Position numbers and translations under genes: made by a program
Part shown: positions 10,191-18,252 of the stretch, in pieces
How positions within the stretch are numbered: the stretch's first letter is position 1
How the letters are laid out: every line of letters starts with the position of its first letter
From: Solwaraspora sp. WMMD406
GTDB lineage: Bacteria > Actinomycetota > Actinomycetes > Mycobacteriales > Micromonosporaceae
Assembly: GCF_029626025.1 (NCBI RefSeq)
Contig: NZ_JARUBF010000001.1
Coordinates: forward strand, 1,240,001-1,304,000
Reading direction: 5' to 3'
Length of the DNA stretch: 64,000 bases
Notes under the pieces: model-generated
Told to the model about the DNA's origin: nothing
Database searches by the model: none
Seen by the model: the letters and a program-made list of their open reading frames with translations, nothing else

Positions 10191-11261
10191 TTGGTCGGCA
10201 CGACGGCATTGCCCGTGACGGCACCGCCACGGCAGCACCGGCGGGTCCGGACAGCCACCGTGGCAGCGCTGGCCGTCACCGCCGCACTGCTCGCCGGTGC
10301 CGCGTTCGCGATCGTCGGACCGGCCGCCGCCGCGGTCGCCGCGCCCAGCACTCCCGACGAAGGCGACGACAAGAGCCTGCGGGAAGTGCTGGAAGCCGCC
10401 TCCAAGGGCCACATCGAAGCCAAAGCCAAGCTGGACAACTCCAAGAAACGGCAACGCGAACTCACCGAACAGTTCGAACGCCTGCAGCTGGAGTTGTCCC
10501 TGCTCACCGACGAGATCGGTCTGATGGCCGCCGAGTCGTACCGACTGGGTCGGCTGAGCTCGGTCGGCATGCTGCTCAACAGCGCCTCACCCGAAGCGAT
10601 GCTGCAACGGGCCGCCGGCCTCGAAGTCATGGCCCAGCGTGAAGGGCGCAACCTGCGGGCCCTCGCCGAAGCCCACGAACAGGCCGCCCGGGCCAAGGCC
10701 GCGATCGACAACGAGGTACGCGAGCAGGAAAAACAGGTCGCCATCATGGCGCGCAAGAAGCAGGACGCCCAGCGCGCCCTGGCGGCGGTCGGCAGCCGAT
10801 CCAGCGGCGGTTTCGTCAGCGCCAATTCGGCGGCGGCCAATCCGGCACCCCGCAACTCCGACGGATCCTGGCCGTCGGAATCCTGCAGCGTCGACGACCC
10901 CACCACCTCCGGTTGCATCACTCCGCGTACCCTGCACGCGATGAACCAGGCGAAAACCGCCGGGTTCACCCGCTACGTCTCCTGTTTCCGTAACGGCGGC
11001 AGCGGCGAACACCCCAAGGGCCGGGCCTGCGACTTCTCCGCCGAATCCGGCGGCTTCAAAAATCGTGACGCCACCGGCGACAACCGCACGTACGGCAACA
11101 ACCTTGCCGCCTACTACGTCAACAACGCCGATCGCCTCGGTGTGCTCTACGTCATCTGGTATCGCCAGATCTGGATGCCCGGCAACGGCTGGAGTTCCTA
11201 CAACGGCGGCGGAAGTCCGGCCGGCGACCACACCAACCACGTGCACCTGTCGATGTTGTAG
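10191..11261 (+). CDS. Secreted coiled-coil protein with M15-like peptidoglycan hydrolase domain
   Basis: A 356-residue exported protein. TTG 10191 is chosen because CGGGAGGG (10177-10184) precedes it. The N-terminus has several arginines and a hydrophobic stretch (about 24-46), then a long coiled coil (about 60-200) of the kind that regulates PcsB/FtsX-linked hydrolases. The C-terminal domain (about 230-356) has the zinc-site pattern EHPKGRACDFS and HTNHVHLS expected of a D-Ala-D-Ala carboxypeptidase/endopeptidase-like (M15-type) fold. It probably trims peptidoglycan under the control of a membrane partner. A second coiled-coil hydrolase, of NlpC/P60 type, lies at 20554. Confidence 0.82.
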   Translation: MVGTTALPVTAPPRQHRRVRTATVAALAVTAALLAGAAFAIVGPAAAAVAAPSTPDEGDDKSLREVLEAASKGHIEAKAKLDNSKKRQRELTEQFERLQLELSLLTDEIGLMAAESYRLGRLSSVGMLLNSASPEAMLQRAAGLEVMAQREGRNLRALAEAHEQAARAKAAIDNEVREQEKQVAIMARKKQDAQRALAAVGSRSSGGFVSANSAAANPAPRNSDGSWPSESCSVDDPTTSGCITPRTLHAMNQAKTAGFTRYVSCFRNGGSGEHPKGRACDFSAESGGFKNRDATGDNRTYGNNLAAYYVNNADRLGVLYVIWYRQIWMPGNGWSSYNGGGSPAGDHTNHVHLSML

Positions 11262-11317
11262 GCGGCGCGCCAGTTCCGGCACCGGCCGCGCCAGTCCCGG
11301 CACCCGGCCCAGCCGGG

Positions 11318-12898
11318 ATGCGTACCATCACAGCGATGGACTCGCCACCACCTGACGTCGTCGACGCACCGCCCGCGCCGTTGCGTCCCGGACTCGCCGC
11401 CGCCCTGGTCTTCGTCTCCAGCGGCGCCGTCTTGGTGCTGGAGATCGTCGCGCTACGGCTGGTCGGCCCGTACGTCGGGGTGACCCTGCAGACCAACAGC
11501 TCGGTCATCGGCGTGGCACTGGGCGCCATCGCGTACGGCACCTGGGCCGGTGGCCGGCTCGCCGACCGCCGCGACCCGCGTCCGCTGATTCCGGCGGCAC
11601 TGGTGCTCGCCGCGATCACCACCGCGATCACCCTGCCCCTCGTCCGGTACGCCGGGGAGCTGCTGCGGGGCAGCGCGGTGGCCGGCATCCTGCTGCTCAC
11701 CATGGTCGCGGTGGTGCTGCCGGCGGCCCTGCTGTCCGCAGTGACGCCACTGGTCATCAAGCTGCAACTCGGCGACCTGCGCCGCACCGGCGAGGTGGTC
11801 GGCAAGCTGTCCAGCATCGGGACGCTCGGCGCCATCACCGCCACCCTGGGCACCGGGTTCTTCCTGGTCGCCACCTTACCGAGCAGTGTGATCATGATCG
11901 GTCTGGCGCTGCTGCTCGGCGTCAGCGGCATCGTGCTCGGCGTACACCTGCATCGGAGTCGTCCGGCGGACCCGGCGGCCGCCGTGCCCGGTCCGGGTGG
12001 CCGGACCGGGGTCGCGACCCGCGCGGCGATCGCGGCGGTCGGGCTGATCGTCGCGACGCTGGCGGTGATCGCCCCCGACCCGTGCGACGTGGAGACCGAG
12101 TACCACTGCGCGACCGTCCAAGCCGATCCGGACCGCGACGGCGGGCTGCTGCTGCTGCTCAACTCGGCCCGACACTCGTACGTCGATCTCCACGACCCCA
12201 CCCACCTGGAGTTCGCCTACACCAAGTGGATCGGCGCGGTCGCCGACGTGCTGGCCCCGCCCGGGGAACCGATCGACGCGCTGCACATCGGCGGCGGCGG
12301 GTTCACCATGCCCCGCTACCTCGGCGCGACCCGTCCGGGCACCCGCAGCACGGTCTACGAGATCGACGGCGGCCTCGTCGACCTGGGCATCCGGGAGCTC
12401 GACGTACGGCCGGGTCCAAACCTGGAAGCGGTCGTCGGGGACGCCCGGGTCCTGGTCACCGCCGCGCCGACGGACAGCGCCGACCTGGTCGTCGGCGACG
12501 CGTTCGGGCATCTGGTGGTGCCCTGGCATCTGGCGACCCGCGAGATGATGGCCGAGATCCGCCGGGTGACCCACCCGGACGGGATCTACGTGCAGAACGT
12601 CATCGACTACCCGCCGCTGCGGTTCATCCGGGCGGAGCTGGCCACCGTGGCGGCCGAGTTCCCCGAGGTCGCGCTCGTCACCCGGCCGGACGCGATGACG
12701 CTCGCCGGCGGCAGCAACTTCGTGATCATCGCCGCCGACCAGCCGTTGCCGCTGGACGAGGTCCGGGCCCGGTTGACCGCTACGGTGGGTGACGAGTACC
12801 TCATGCTGTCCGGTGCCGAGTTGACCGATTTCGTGGCCGGCGCCCAGCCGCTGAGCGACGACTACGCCCCGGTGGATCAACTCCTGGTCGCTCCCTGA
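11318..12898 (+). CDS. Membrane-fused spermidine synthase-like protein
   Basis: A 526-residue protein with about seven or eight membrane spans (residues 25-250) followed by a cytosolic Rossmann methyltransferase/aminopropyltransferase-like domain (about 280-526). The nucleotide-binding motif is HIGGGGFTMPRYL and the acidic strand end is TVYEIDGGLVDLG; VVGDAFGHLVVPWHL stands where polyamine synthases carry a catalytic acidic loop. This architecture is widespread in actinobacteria and annotated as fused MFS/spermidine synthase, with unproved activity. Starts at ATG 11318 or 11336 are both possible and neither has a strong ribosome site. Short CCTGATCC repeats follow its stop codon. Confidence 0.83.
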   Translation: MRTITAMDSPPPDVVDAPPAPLRPGLAAALVFVSSGAVLVLEIVALRLVGPYVGVTLQTNSSVIGVALGAIAYGTWAGGRLADRRDPRPLIPAALVLAAITTAITLPLVRYAGELLRGSAVAGILLLTMVAVVLPAALLSAVTPLVIKLQLGDLRRTGEVVGKLSSIGTLGAITATLGTGFFLVATLPSSVIMIGLALLLGVSGIVLGVHLHRSRPADPAAAVPGPGGRTGVATRAAIAAVGLIVATLAVIAPDPCDVETEYHCATVQADPDRDGGLLLLLNSARHSYVDLHDPTHLEFAYTKWIGAVADVLAPPGEPIDALHIGGGGFTMPRYLGATRPGTRSTVYEIDGGLVDLGIRELDVRPGPNLEAVVGDARVLVTAAPTDSADLVVGDAFGHLVVPWHLATREMMAEIRRVTHPDGIYVQNVIDYPPLRFIRAELATVAAEFPEVALVTRPDAMTLAGGSNFVIIAADQPLPLDEVRARLTATVGDEYLMLSGAELTDFVAGAQPLSDDYAPVDQLLVAP

Positions 12899-12965
12899 TC
12901 CACCGGGCCGGTCCACGACCTGATCCACCACCTGATCCACACCTGATCCCACCACCTGTTCCACC
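12894..12965. repeat. Irregular short repeats spanning a stop codon
   Basis: Five copies of CCTG(A/T)TCC(A/C)C start at about 12894, 12919, 12931, 12942 and 12955. The first copy contains the TGA of the spermidine-synthase-like gene. The rest of the gap up to the kinase gene shows nothing else recognisable. Confidence 0.6.
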
Positions 12966-13025
12966 GAAGGCCTGACGTTTCCGCAGCCAGGTGTAGTAAG
13001 CCGCAGATCGGGCAACTCCCAGACC

Positions 13026-14789
13026 ATGGGTGGGGTGGCACACGGCGGGCAGCCGGCGGACGGCGGCGGGCAGCTGCTCGGAGATCGGTACCGGCTGATC
13101 GCGCGGTTGGGCGTCGGCGGGATGTCGGTGGTCTGGCGCGGCCACGACGAGATCCTCGGCCGTCAGGTGGCGGTCAAGGTCCTCGCCCCGGAGTTCGCCC
13201 CCGATCAGGTGGTACGGAACCGGATCCGGGTGGAGGCGCAGGCCGCCGCCAGGCTGTGTCACCCGCACATCACCAACGTCTACGACTACGGCGAGGCCGT
13301 CCGCCAGGACGCCACCCTGCCGTACGTGGTGATGGAGCTGGTGGACGGCGAGTCGCTGGCCGCCCGGCTGCGCCGGGAGCACCGGCTGCCGTGGCGCACC
13401 GCCGTGGTCGCCTGCGCCGAGGTGGCCTCGGCACTCGCCGCCGCCCACACCAGCGGCGTGGTGCACCGGGACGTCACGCCGGCCAACGTGATGCTCACCA
13501 GCACCGGCGTGAAGGTCGTCGACTTCGGCATCTCGGCGCTCGCCGGGGAGAACGACGTCGGGCCCGACGGGAACCTGCTCGGCACCCCGGCGTACCTGGC
13601 CCCGGAGCGGCTCAACGGCGGCCAGGTGTCACCCGCGACGGACGTCTACGCCGTCGGGCTGTTGCTCTACCGTTCGCTCACCGGCCGGCTGCCCTGGCAG
13701 GCGGCGACCATCACCCAGATGCTCCGGGCGCACCTGCACACCGCGCCGGACCCGATGCCTCCGGTGGCCGGGCTGCCGGCGGAGGTCGTCGCACTCACCC
13801 ACCGGTGTCTGGCGAAGCGGCCGGCTGACCGGCCGACCAGCGAGGAGGTGGCGAAGATCCTCGCCGCGGCGGTCGGCGTGAACGCCGGGCTGTCCCCGTC
13901 GATGGTCGCCCTGCCGCTGCAGGCCACGCCGGAGGCCGGCGGTGGGTCCGCCGCCGCGACGGCAGCCCTGCCCGAATCCGATCTGGTGAGCGTCACCAGC
14001 GGCCTGGAGGTCACCGGCCTGGACATCGCCGGCTCGGCGGACGACGATCCGGCGGTCATGGATCCGGCGGTCATGGATCCGGCGGTCATGGATCCGGCGG
14101 TCATGGATCCGGCGGTCATGGATCTGGATGTTCCGGTCGAGATACCGGTCGACGTTCCGGTCGCGGTGGCCGCCGGTCCGGACGGTGCCGTGGGGCCGGC
14201 CCCGGCGGCACCGACGACCCCGAGTCCACCCGCGACACCGGGGGCACCCCGCCGCCGCCGACTCCGTACGTCGTGGGTGCAGCGTCGAGCCGAGGCCGCC
14301 ATGATCAGCATCGGGGTGCTGGTGGTCGGCACCCTGGTCTGGGCCGGTGCCGCGCCGTCCACCGCGACCGAACGGGCCCGGCAGGCGGTCGCCGCGCCGC
14401 CGTTCGGTCTGACCGCCCAGTCGCCGGCTCCGTGCCAGGTCGACTACCAGGTCCGCGACGACACCGGGGAGCGGTTCGTCGCGGCGGTCCAGGTCACCAA
14501 CACCGGTACGGCCGAGCTGACCGACTGGTCGCTGCGCTTCGTGTTCCCCGGCGACCAGCGGCTCGGCGCGGTCGAGGCGGTGCGCTGGCAGCAGGACGGC
14601 GCGACCGTACGGCTGCGACCGGCGCCGGACGCCGGACCGCTGCCGGTCGGCTCGTCCACCGTGATCCAGGTCGACGGGACCTATCAGGCGGCGAACCCGT
14701 TGCCGCTGGCGTTCCAGCTCGACGATGCCGACTGCGCGGTGACGGTCGTCGGGATGACCAGCCGGTCCGCCGCGCCGGGCGACACCTGA
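13026..14789 (+). CDS. Transmembrane Ser/Thr protein kinase with extracellular CBM2 domain
   Basis: A 587-residue PknB-type kinase. The catalytic domain (about 18-285) has the glycine loop RLGVGGMSVVWRG, the ATP lysine in VAVKVLAP, the catalytic loop HRDVTPANVM and DFG in VVDFGISA. The loop has Thr where most bacterial kinases have Lys (HRDVKPAN). A Pro/Ala/Val linker contains a five-fold PAVMD repeat, followed by one membrane span (about 425-445) and an outer domain (about 468-580). Cysteines at both ends and NTGTAELTDWSLRFVF / VIQVDGTYQ identify this domain as a family 2 carbohydrate-binding module. A polysaccharide-sensing kinase is inferred. ATG 13026 has only a weak ribosome site. Confidence 0.9.
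   Translation: MGGVAHGGQPADGGGQLLGDRYRLIARLGVGGMSVVWRGHDEILGRQVAVKVLAPEFAPDQVVRNRIRVEAQAAARLCHPHITNVYDYGEAVRQDATLPYVVMELVDGESLAARLRREHRLPWRTAVVACAEVASALAAAHTSGVVHRDVTPANVMLTSTGVKVVDFGISALAGENDVGPDGNLLGTPAYLAPERLNGGQVSPATDVYAVGLLLYRSLTGRLPWQAATITQMLRAHLHTAPDPMPPVAGLPAEVVALTHRCLAKRPADRPTSEEVAKILAAAVGVNAGLSPSMVALPLQATPEAGGGSAAATAALPESDLVSVTSGLEVTGLDIAGSADDDPAVMDPAVMDPAVMDPAVMDPAVMDLDVPVEIPVDVPVAVAAGPDGAVGPAPAAPTTPSPPATPGAPRRRRLRTSWVQRRAEAAMISIGVLVVGTLVWAGAAPSTATERARQAVAAPPFGLTAQSPAPCQVDYQVRDDTGERFVAAVQVTNTGTAELTDWSLRFVFPGDQRLGAVEAVRWQQDGATVRLRPAPDAGPLPVGSSTVIQVDGTYQAANPLPLAFQLDDADCAVTVVGMTSRSAAPGDT
14046..14120 (+). repeat. Five exact 15-bp tandem repeats in the kinase linker
   Basis: GATCCGGCGGTCATG occurs five times head to tail without a change, encoding PAVMD units in the cytosolic linker of the kinase. 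The unit length keeps frame, so copy-number change would lengthen or shorten the linker without breaking the protein. Confidence 0.95.
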
Positions 14790-14795
14790 CGGCGC

Positions 14796-15470
14796 TCAGG
14801 TGTTGGCGGCGAAGCGCTGCACCTGCTCGGTGGTGCCGGAGACGATCAGCAGAGCGCCCTGCGGCAGCTCTGTCTCCCGGCGGGCATAGGTGAACCGCTC
14901 ACCGGGCACCTTCACCCCGATGACCGTCACCCCGTACCTGGAACGGATGCCGGCCTCGGCCAGACGGCGGCCGACCGCGTCGGCCGGGATCCGGGTCTCC
15001 GCGATGGAGAAGCCGTCGTCGAACTCGATGAAGTCGAGCATCTTGCTGGTGATGAGGTGGGCGACCCGTTCGCCCATCGCCGCCTCCGGGAAGATGACGT
15101 TGGCGGCACCCACCGAGCGCAGGATCTTGCCGTGCTTTCCCGAGACCGCCTTGGCCCAGACGTCCCGTACGCCGATCTCGGTGAGGCTGAGCACGGTGAG
15201 CACACTGGCTTCGATGTCCGAACCGATCCCGACGACCACCCGTTGGAAGTCGTGCAGCCCGAGCTGTCGCAACGCCTCGGTGTCGGTCGAGTCGGCCTGC
15301 ACGACGTAGGTCAACCGGTCCGCCCACCGTTGCACGACCCCGGCGTGGCTGTCGACACCGAGCACGTCGAATCCCATCCGCAGCATGGAGTCGGCCACCT
15401 GGCCGCCGAACCGGCCGAGCCCGATGATCACGATGGTCCTGGTCGCCCTGGTGGCGGTACGGTCAGCCAA
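14796..15470 (-). CDS. KtrA/TrkA-type potassium uptake regulatory subunit
   Basis: A 224-residue cytosolic RCK protein. The Rossmann domain (about 11-135) begins with IVIIGLGRFGGQVA and has the acidic strand end GVDSH; the TrkA_C domain (about 145-224) follows. It gates the KtrB/TrkH channel through bound nucleotides. Start is TTG 15470, with GGAGGAG about 10 bases upstream. It overlaps the end of the channel gene by 8 bases, so the two are translationally coupled. Confidence 0.93.
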   Translation of the reverse strand: MADRTATRATRTIVIIGLGRFGGQVADSMLRMGFDVLGVDSHAGVVQRWADRLTYVVQADSTDTEALRQLGLHDFQRVVVGIGSDIEASVLTVLSLTEIGVRDVWAKAVSGKHGKILRSVGAANVIFPEAAMGERVAHLITSKMLDFIEFDDGFSIAETRIPADAVGRRLAEAGIRSRYGVTVIGVKVPGERFTYARRETELPQGALLIVSGTTEQVQRFAANT

Positions 15471-16809
15471 CGATCGGTCGCTCCTCCGGATAGTGGAACC
15501 GCTTCCTCCGGGTGTTCAACGCGATCGCCGAACCCAGCGTGACGCTGCCGATCCGACCCACGAACATCAACACGACCAGCAGCAGTTGCGCCGCCGCCGG
15601 CAGGTCGCCGGTGATGCCGGTCGACAGCCCGGCGGTGGCGAAGGCCGACGTCGCCTCGTAGAGCACCTGCTCGGGCGCGAACTGGTGGGTGAGGCTGAGT
15701 AGCGCCAGCGTGCTGGTTCCGACCAGGGCGACACCGATCAGCGCCACGGTGAGCGCCTGCCGCTGGCTGGCCCCGGCGATCCGGCGGTGGCCGATCACCA
15801 CGTCGTGCTCGCCGCGCAGCTCCGACCAGATGACGAAGGCCAGCAGGAAGAACGTCGTGACCTTGATCCCGCCAGCGGTGCTGGCGCTGCCGCCACCGAT
15901 GAACATCATTCCGATCGAGATCGCCGTGGTCTCCGGGTTGAGCGCCCCGGTGTCCACCGTGTTGAAGCCGCCGGACCGGGTCATCACGTCCTGGAACAGC
16001 GCGGCCAGCAGCTTGCTCGGCAGGTCGAGCGGGCCGAGGGTACGCGGATTGGTCCACTCGAAGGTCAGGAAACACAGGAAGCCGGCGCAGATCAGCGCGA
16101 GCGTGCCCCAGATCGTCAACCGGGTGTGCACTGACCACCGTGCCGGTCGCCGGCGTTCCCGTACCAGCTCGAACAGCGCCGGGAAGCCCAGTCCGCCGAT
16201 CACCACGCCGATGATCAACGGCAGGCAGATCCACGCGTCACCGACGAACCGGACCAGCCCGTCGGAGTAGAGGGCGAATCCGCCGTTGTTGAACGCCTGT
16301 ACGGCGTGAAACAGGCCGTACCAGAGGGCGCGGGCGGGCGGATAGTCGTAGGCCGACCACAGCCGGCCGGCCAGCAGCAGCGTGATCGCCGCTTCGCAGC
16401 CCAGCATGATCAGGGCGATCCGCAGCAGGACCTGGCGGATGTCGGACAGGCCCAGACTGCTCGTCTCGGCCTGCGCGGTGAGCCGGCTGCGCAGGCCGAG
16501 CCGGCGCGAGATCAGCAGGCCGAGCAGGGTGGCCAGCGACATGATTCCGAATCCGCCGAGCTGGGTGAGCACGGTGATCAGCGCCAGCCCGAGCGGCGAC
16601 CAGTAGGTCGAGGTGTCCGTGACGGCCAACCCGGTGACGCAGACCGCCGAGGTGGCGGTGAACAACGCGGTGACGAACGGTGCCGGGTCGGGTCCGGACC
16701 GGCTCGCCGGCAGCATCATCAGGCCGGTACCGACGGTGATGGCGCCGAGGAACGCGATCGGCACGATCCGGGCGGGGTTTCGTAACGGCCGGCGCATCAG
16801 AACTGTCAT
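15463..16809 (-). CDS. KtrB/TrkH-type potassium channel subunit
   Basis: A 448-residue membrane protein of the TrkH/KtrB superfamily, with repeated membrane-pore-membrane units. Pore loops are visible as TSAVCVTGLAVTD (about 52-64), FNNGGFALYSDG, MTRSGGFNTVDTG and TAGLSTGITGD; each selectivity-filter-like loop carries the family glycine. It lies upstream of, and overlaps, the gene for its cytosolic gating ring. GAG precedes the ATG at 16809. The pair should form a K+ (or Na+-dependent K+) uptake system. Confidence 0.94.
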   Translation of the reverse strand: MTVLMRRPLRNPARIVPIAFLGAITVGTGLMMLPASRSGPDPAPFVTALFTATSAVCVTGLAVTDTSTYWSPLGLALITVLTQLGGFGIMSLATLLGLLISRRLGLRSRLTAQAETSSLGLSDIRQVLLRIALIMLGCEAAITLLLAGRLWSAYDYPPARALWYGLFHAVQAFNNGGFALYSDGLVRFVGDAWICLPLIIGVVIGGLGFPALFELVRERRRPARWSVHTRLTIWGTLALICAGFLCFLTFEWTNPRTLGPLDLPSKLLAALFQDVMTRSGGFNTVDTGALNPETTAISIGMMFIGGGSASTAGGIKVTTFFLLAFVIWSELRGEHDVVIGHRRIAGASQRQALTVALIGVALVGTSTLALLSLTHQFAPEQVLYEATSAFATAGLSTGITGDLPAAAQLLLVVLMFVGRIGSVTLGSAIALNTRRKRFHYPEERPIVG

Positions 16810-17034
16810 ACCATCTCAAAACCGCCCACACTGGAGATTGATCGGCTTTCATCTTGCGGTCAGCGGTCGACTGCCCGTACGTCGACTGGCGGTCGTCCGT
16901 ACGTCGTCCGGGCGGGTTTCACTGGCGCGAACGGCGCCCCGGACCCGGACCCCGGACCTCGCATCCCGACCCACCCGGGTCGGCACCGGACCCGGCCCGG
17001 GGCGCCGATCAGGTCACCGACCAAGGAGACGACG

Positions 17035-18147
17035 TTGCCGCGTACCCTTCCGATCATGCTGCTCGCCGGCGCGCTGCTGGCCTCCGTCGCCATCCCCGCC
17101 GCCGCGACCGCGACCCGGCCGGCCCAACGAGGCAAGCCACAGGCCGAGGCCGCTCCACTGGTGATCGCCCACCGAGGTGCCAGCGGCTACCGCCCGGAGC
17201 ACACCCTGGCCGCCTACCAGTTGGCGATCCGGCAAGGCGCCGACTACATCGAGCCGGACCTGGTGCCGACCGCCGACGGCGTGCTGGTCGCCCGGCACGA
17301 AAACGAGATCTCCGGTACGACCGACGTGGCCGACCGGGCCGAGTTCGCCGACCGCCGTACCACCAAGACCATCGACGGCGTCTCGGTCACCGGCTGGTTC
17401 ACCGAGGACTTCACCCTGGCCGAGCTGCGCACCCTGCGGGCCCTCGAACGGCTGCCGCAGGTTCGTCCGACCAACACCGTCTTCGACGGCCAGTTCCCGG
17501 TGCCGACGCTGCAGGAGATCATCGACCTGGCCCGGACCGAGAGCCGTCGGCTCGGCCGCACGATCGGCATCTACCCGGAGACCAAGCACCCGACCTACTT
17601 CCAGTCGATCGGCCTGCCGCTGGAGGAACCGCTCGTCGCGACCTTGCGCCGCAACCGGCTCACCAGCCGTACGGACGCGGTGTTCATCCAGTCGTTCGAG
17701 ACGGCCAACCTGCGCAAGCTGAGCCGGATGACCGACGTACGGCTGGTGCAGCTGCTCAACTCCAGCGGCCGACCGTACGACTTCACCGTCGACGGCGACC
17801 CGCGCACCTACGCCGACCTTGCCACCCCCGCCGGCCTGCGGTGGATCGCCGGGTACGCCGACGGGGTCGGCCCCAACAAGGACCTGATCGTGCCGCGCGA
17901 CGCCACCGGCCGCCTGCGTACCCCGACGACGCTGATCCGCGACGCGCACCGCGCCCGGCTGGTGGTGCACGCCTGGACGTTCCGGGCGGAGAACCAGTTC
18001 CTGCCGGCCGACCACCGGATCGGCACCGATCCGACCGCGCGCGGCGACATCACCGCCGAGTACGAGCTCTTCTACGGCCTGGGCCTGGACGGCGTCTTCG
18101 CCGACCACCCGGACACGGCGGTCGCCGCCCGGGTCGGACTGCCCTGA
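17035..18147 (+). CDS. Secreted glycerophosphodiester phosphodiesterase
   Basis: A 370-residue exported GDPD TIM-barrel enzyme that releases glycerol-3-phosphate from glycerophosphodiesters. TTG 17035 is supported by AAGGAG (17023-17028), 6 bases upstream. A signal peptide ends near AAATA (about residue 26). Catalytic residues are in HRGASGYRPEHT (about 42-53), the metal-binding IEPDLVPTADG and ARHENEI (general acid His). The C-terminal WTFRAENQF and DGVFADHPDT are typical of longer actinobacterial GDPDs. The gene ends inside a 14-bp tandem repeat that begins at its stop codon. Confidence 0.92.
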   Translation: MPRTLPIMLLAGALLASVAIPAAATATRPAQRGKPQAEAAPLVIAHRGASGYRPEHTLAAYQLAIRQGADYIEPDLVPTADGVLVARHENEISGTTDVADRAEFADRRTTKTIDGVSVTGWFTEDFTLAELRTLRALERLPQVRPTNTVFDGQFPVPTLQEIIDLARTESRRLGRTIGIYPETKHPTYFQSIGLPLEEPLVATLRRNRLTSRTDAVFIQSFETANLRKLSRMTDVRLVQLLNSSGRPYDFTVDGDPRTYADLATPAGLRWIAGYADGVGPNKDLIVPRDATGRLRTPTTLIRDAHRARLVVHAWTFRAENQFLPADHRIGTDPTARGDITAEYELFYGLGLDGVFADHPDTAVAARVGLP

Positions 18148-18192
18148 TCGGGATGCCCTGATCGGGATGCCCTGATCGGGATGCCCTGATCG
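18143..18192 (+). repeat. 14-bp tandem repeat beginning at a stop codon
   Basis: Three exact copies and a partial copy of CCTGATCGGGATGC. The first copy contains the TGA (18145-18147) of the GDPD gene. It lies between this gene and recQ-like helicase, with no promoter motif seen inside it. Confidence 0.9.
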
Positions 18193-18252
18193 TCGCGTGA
18201 CCGGGAGCGTCGCCGATCTGCCCGTCGTGCCGGGACTTGGTACCGTCCCGGC

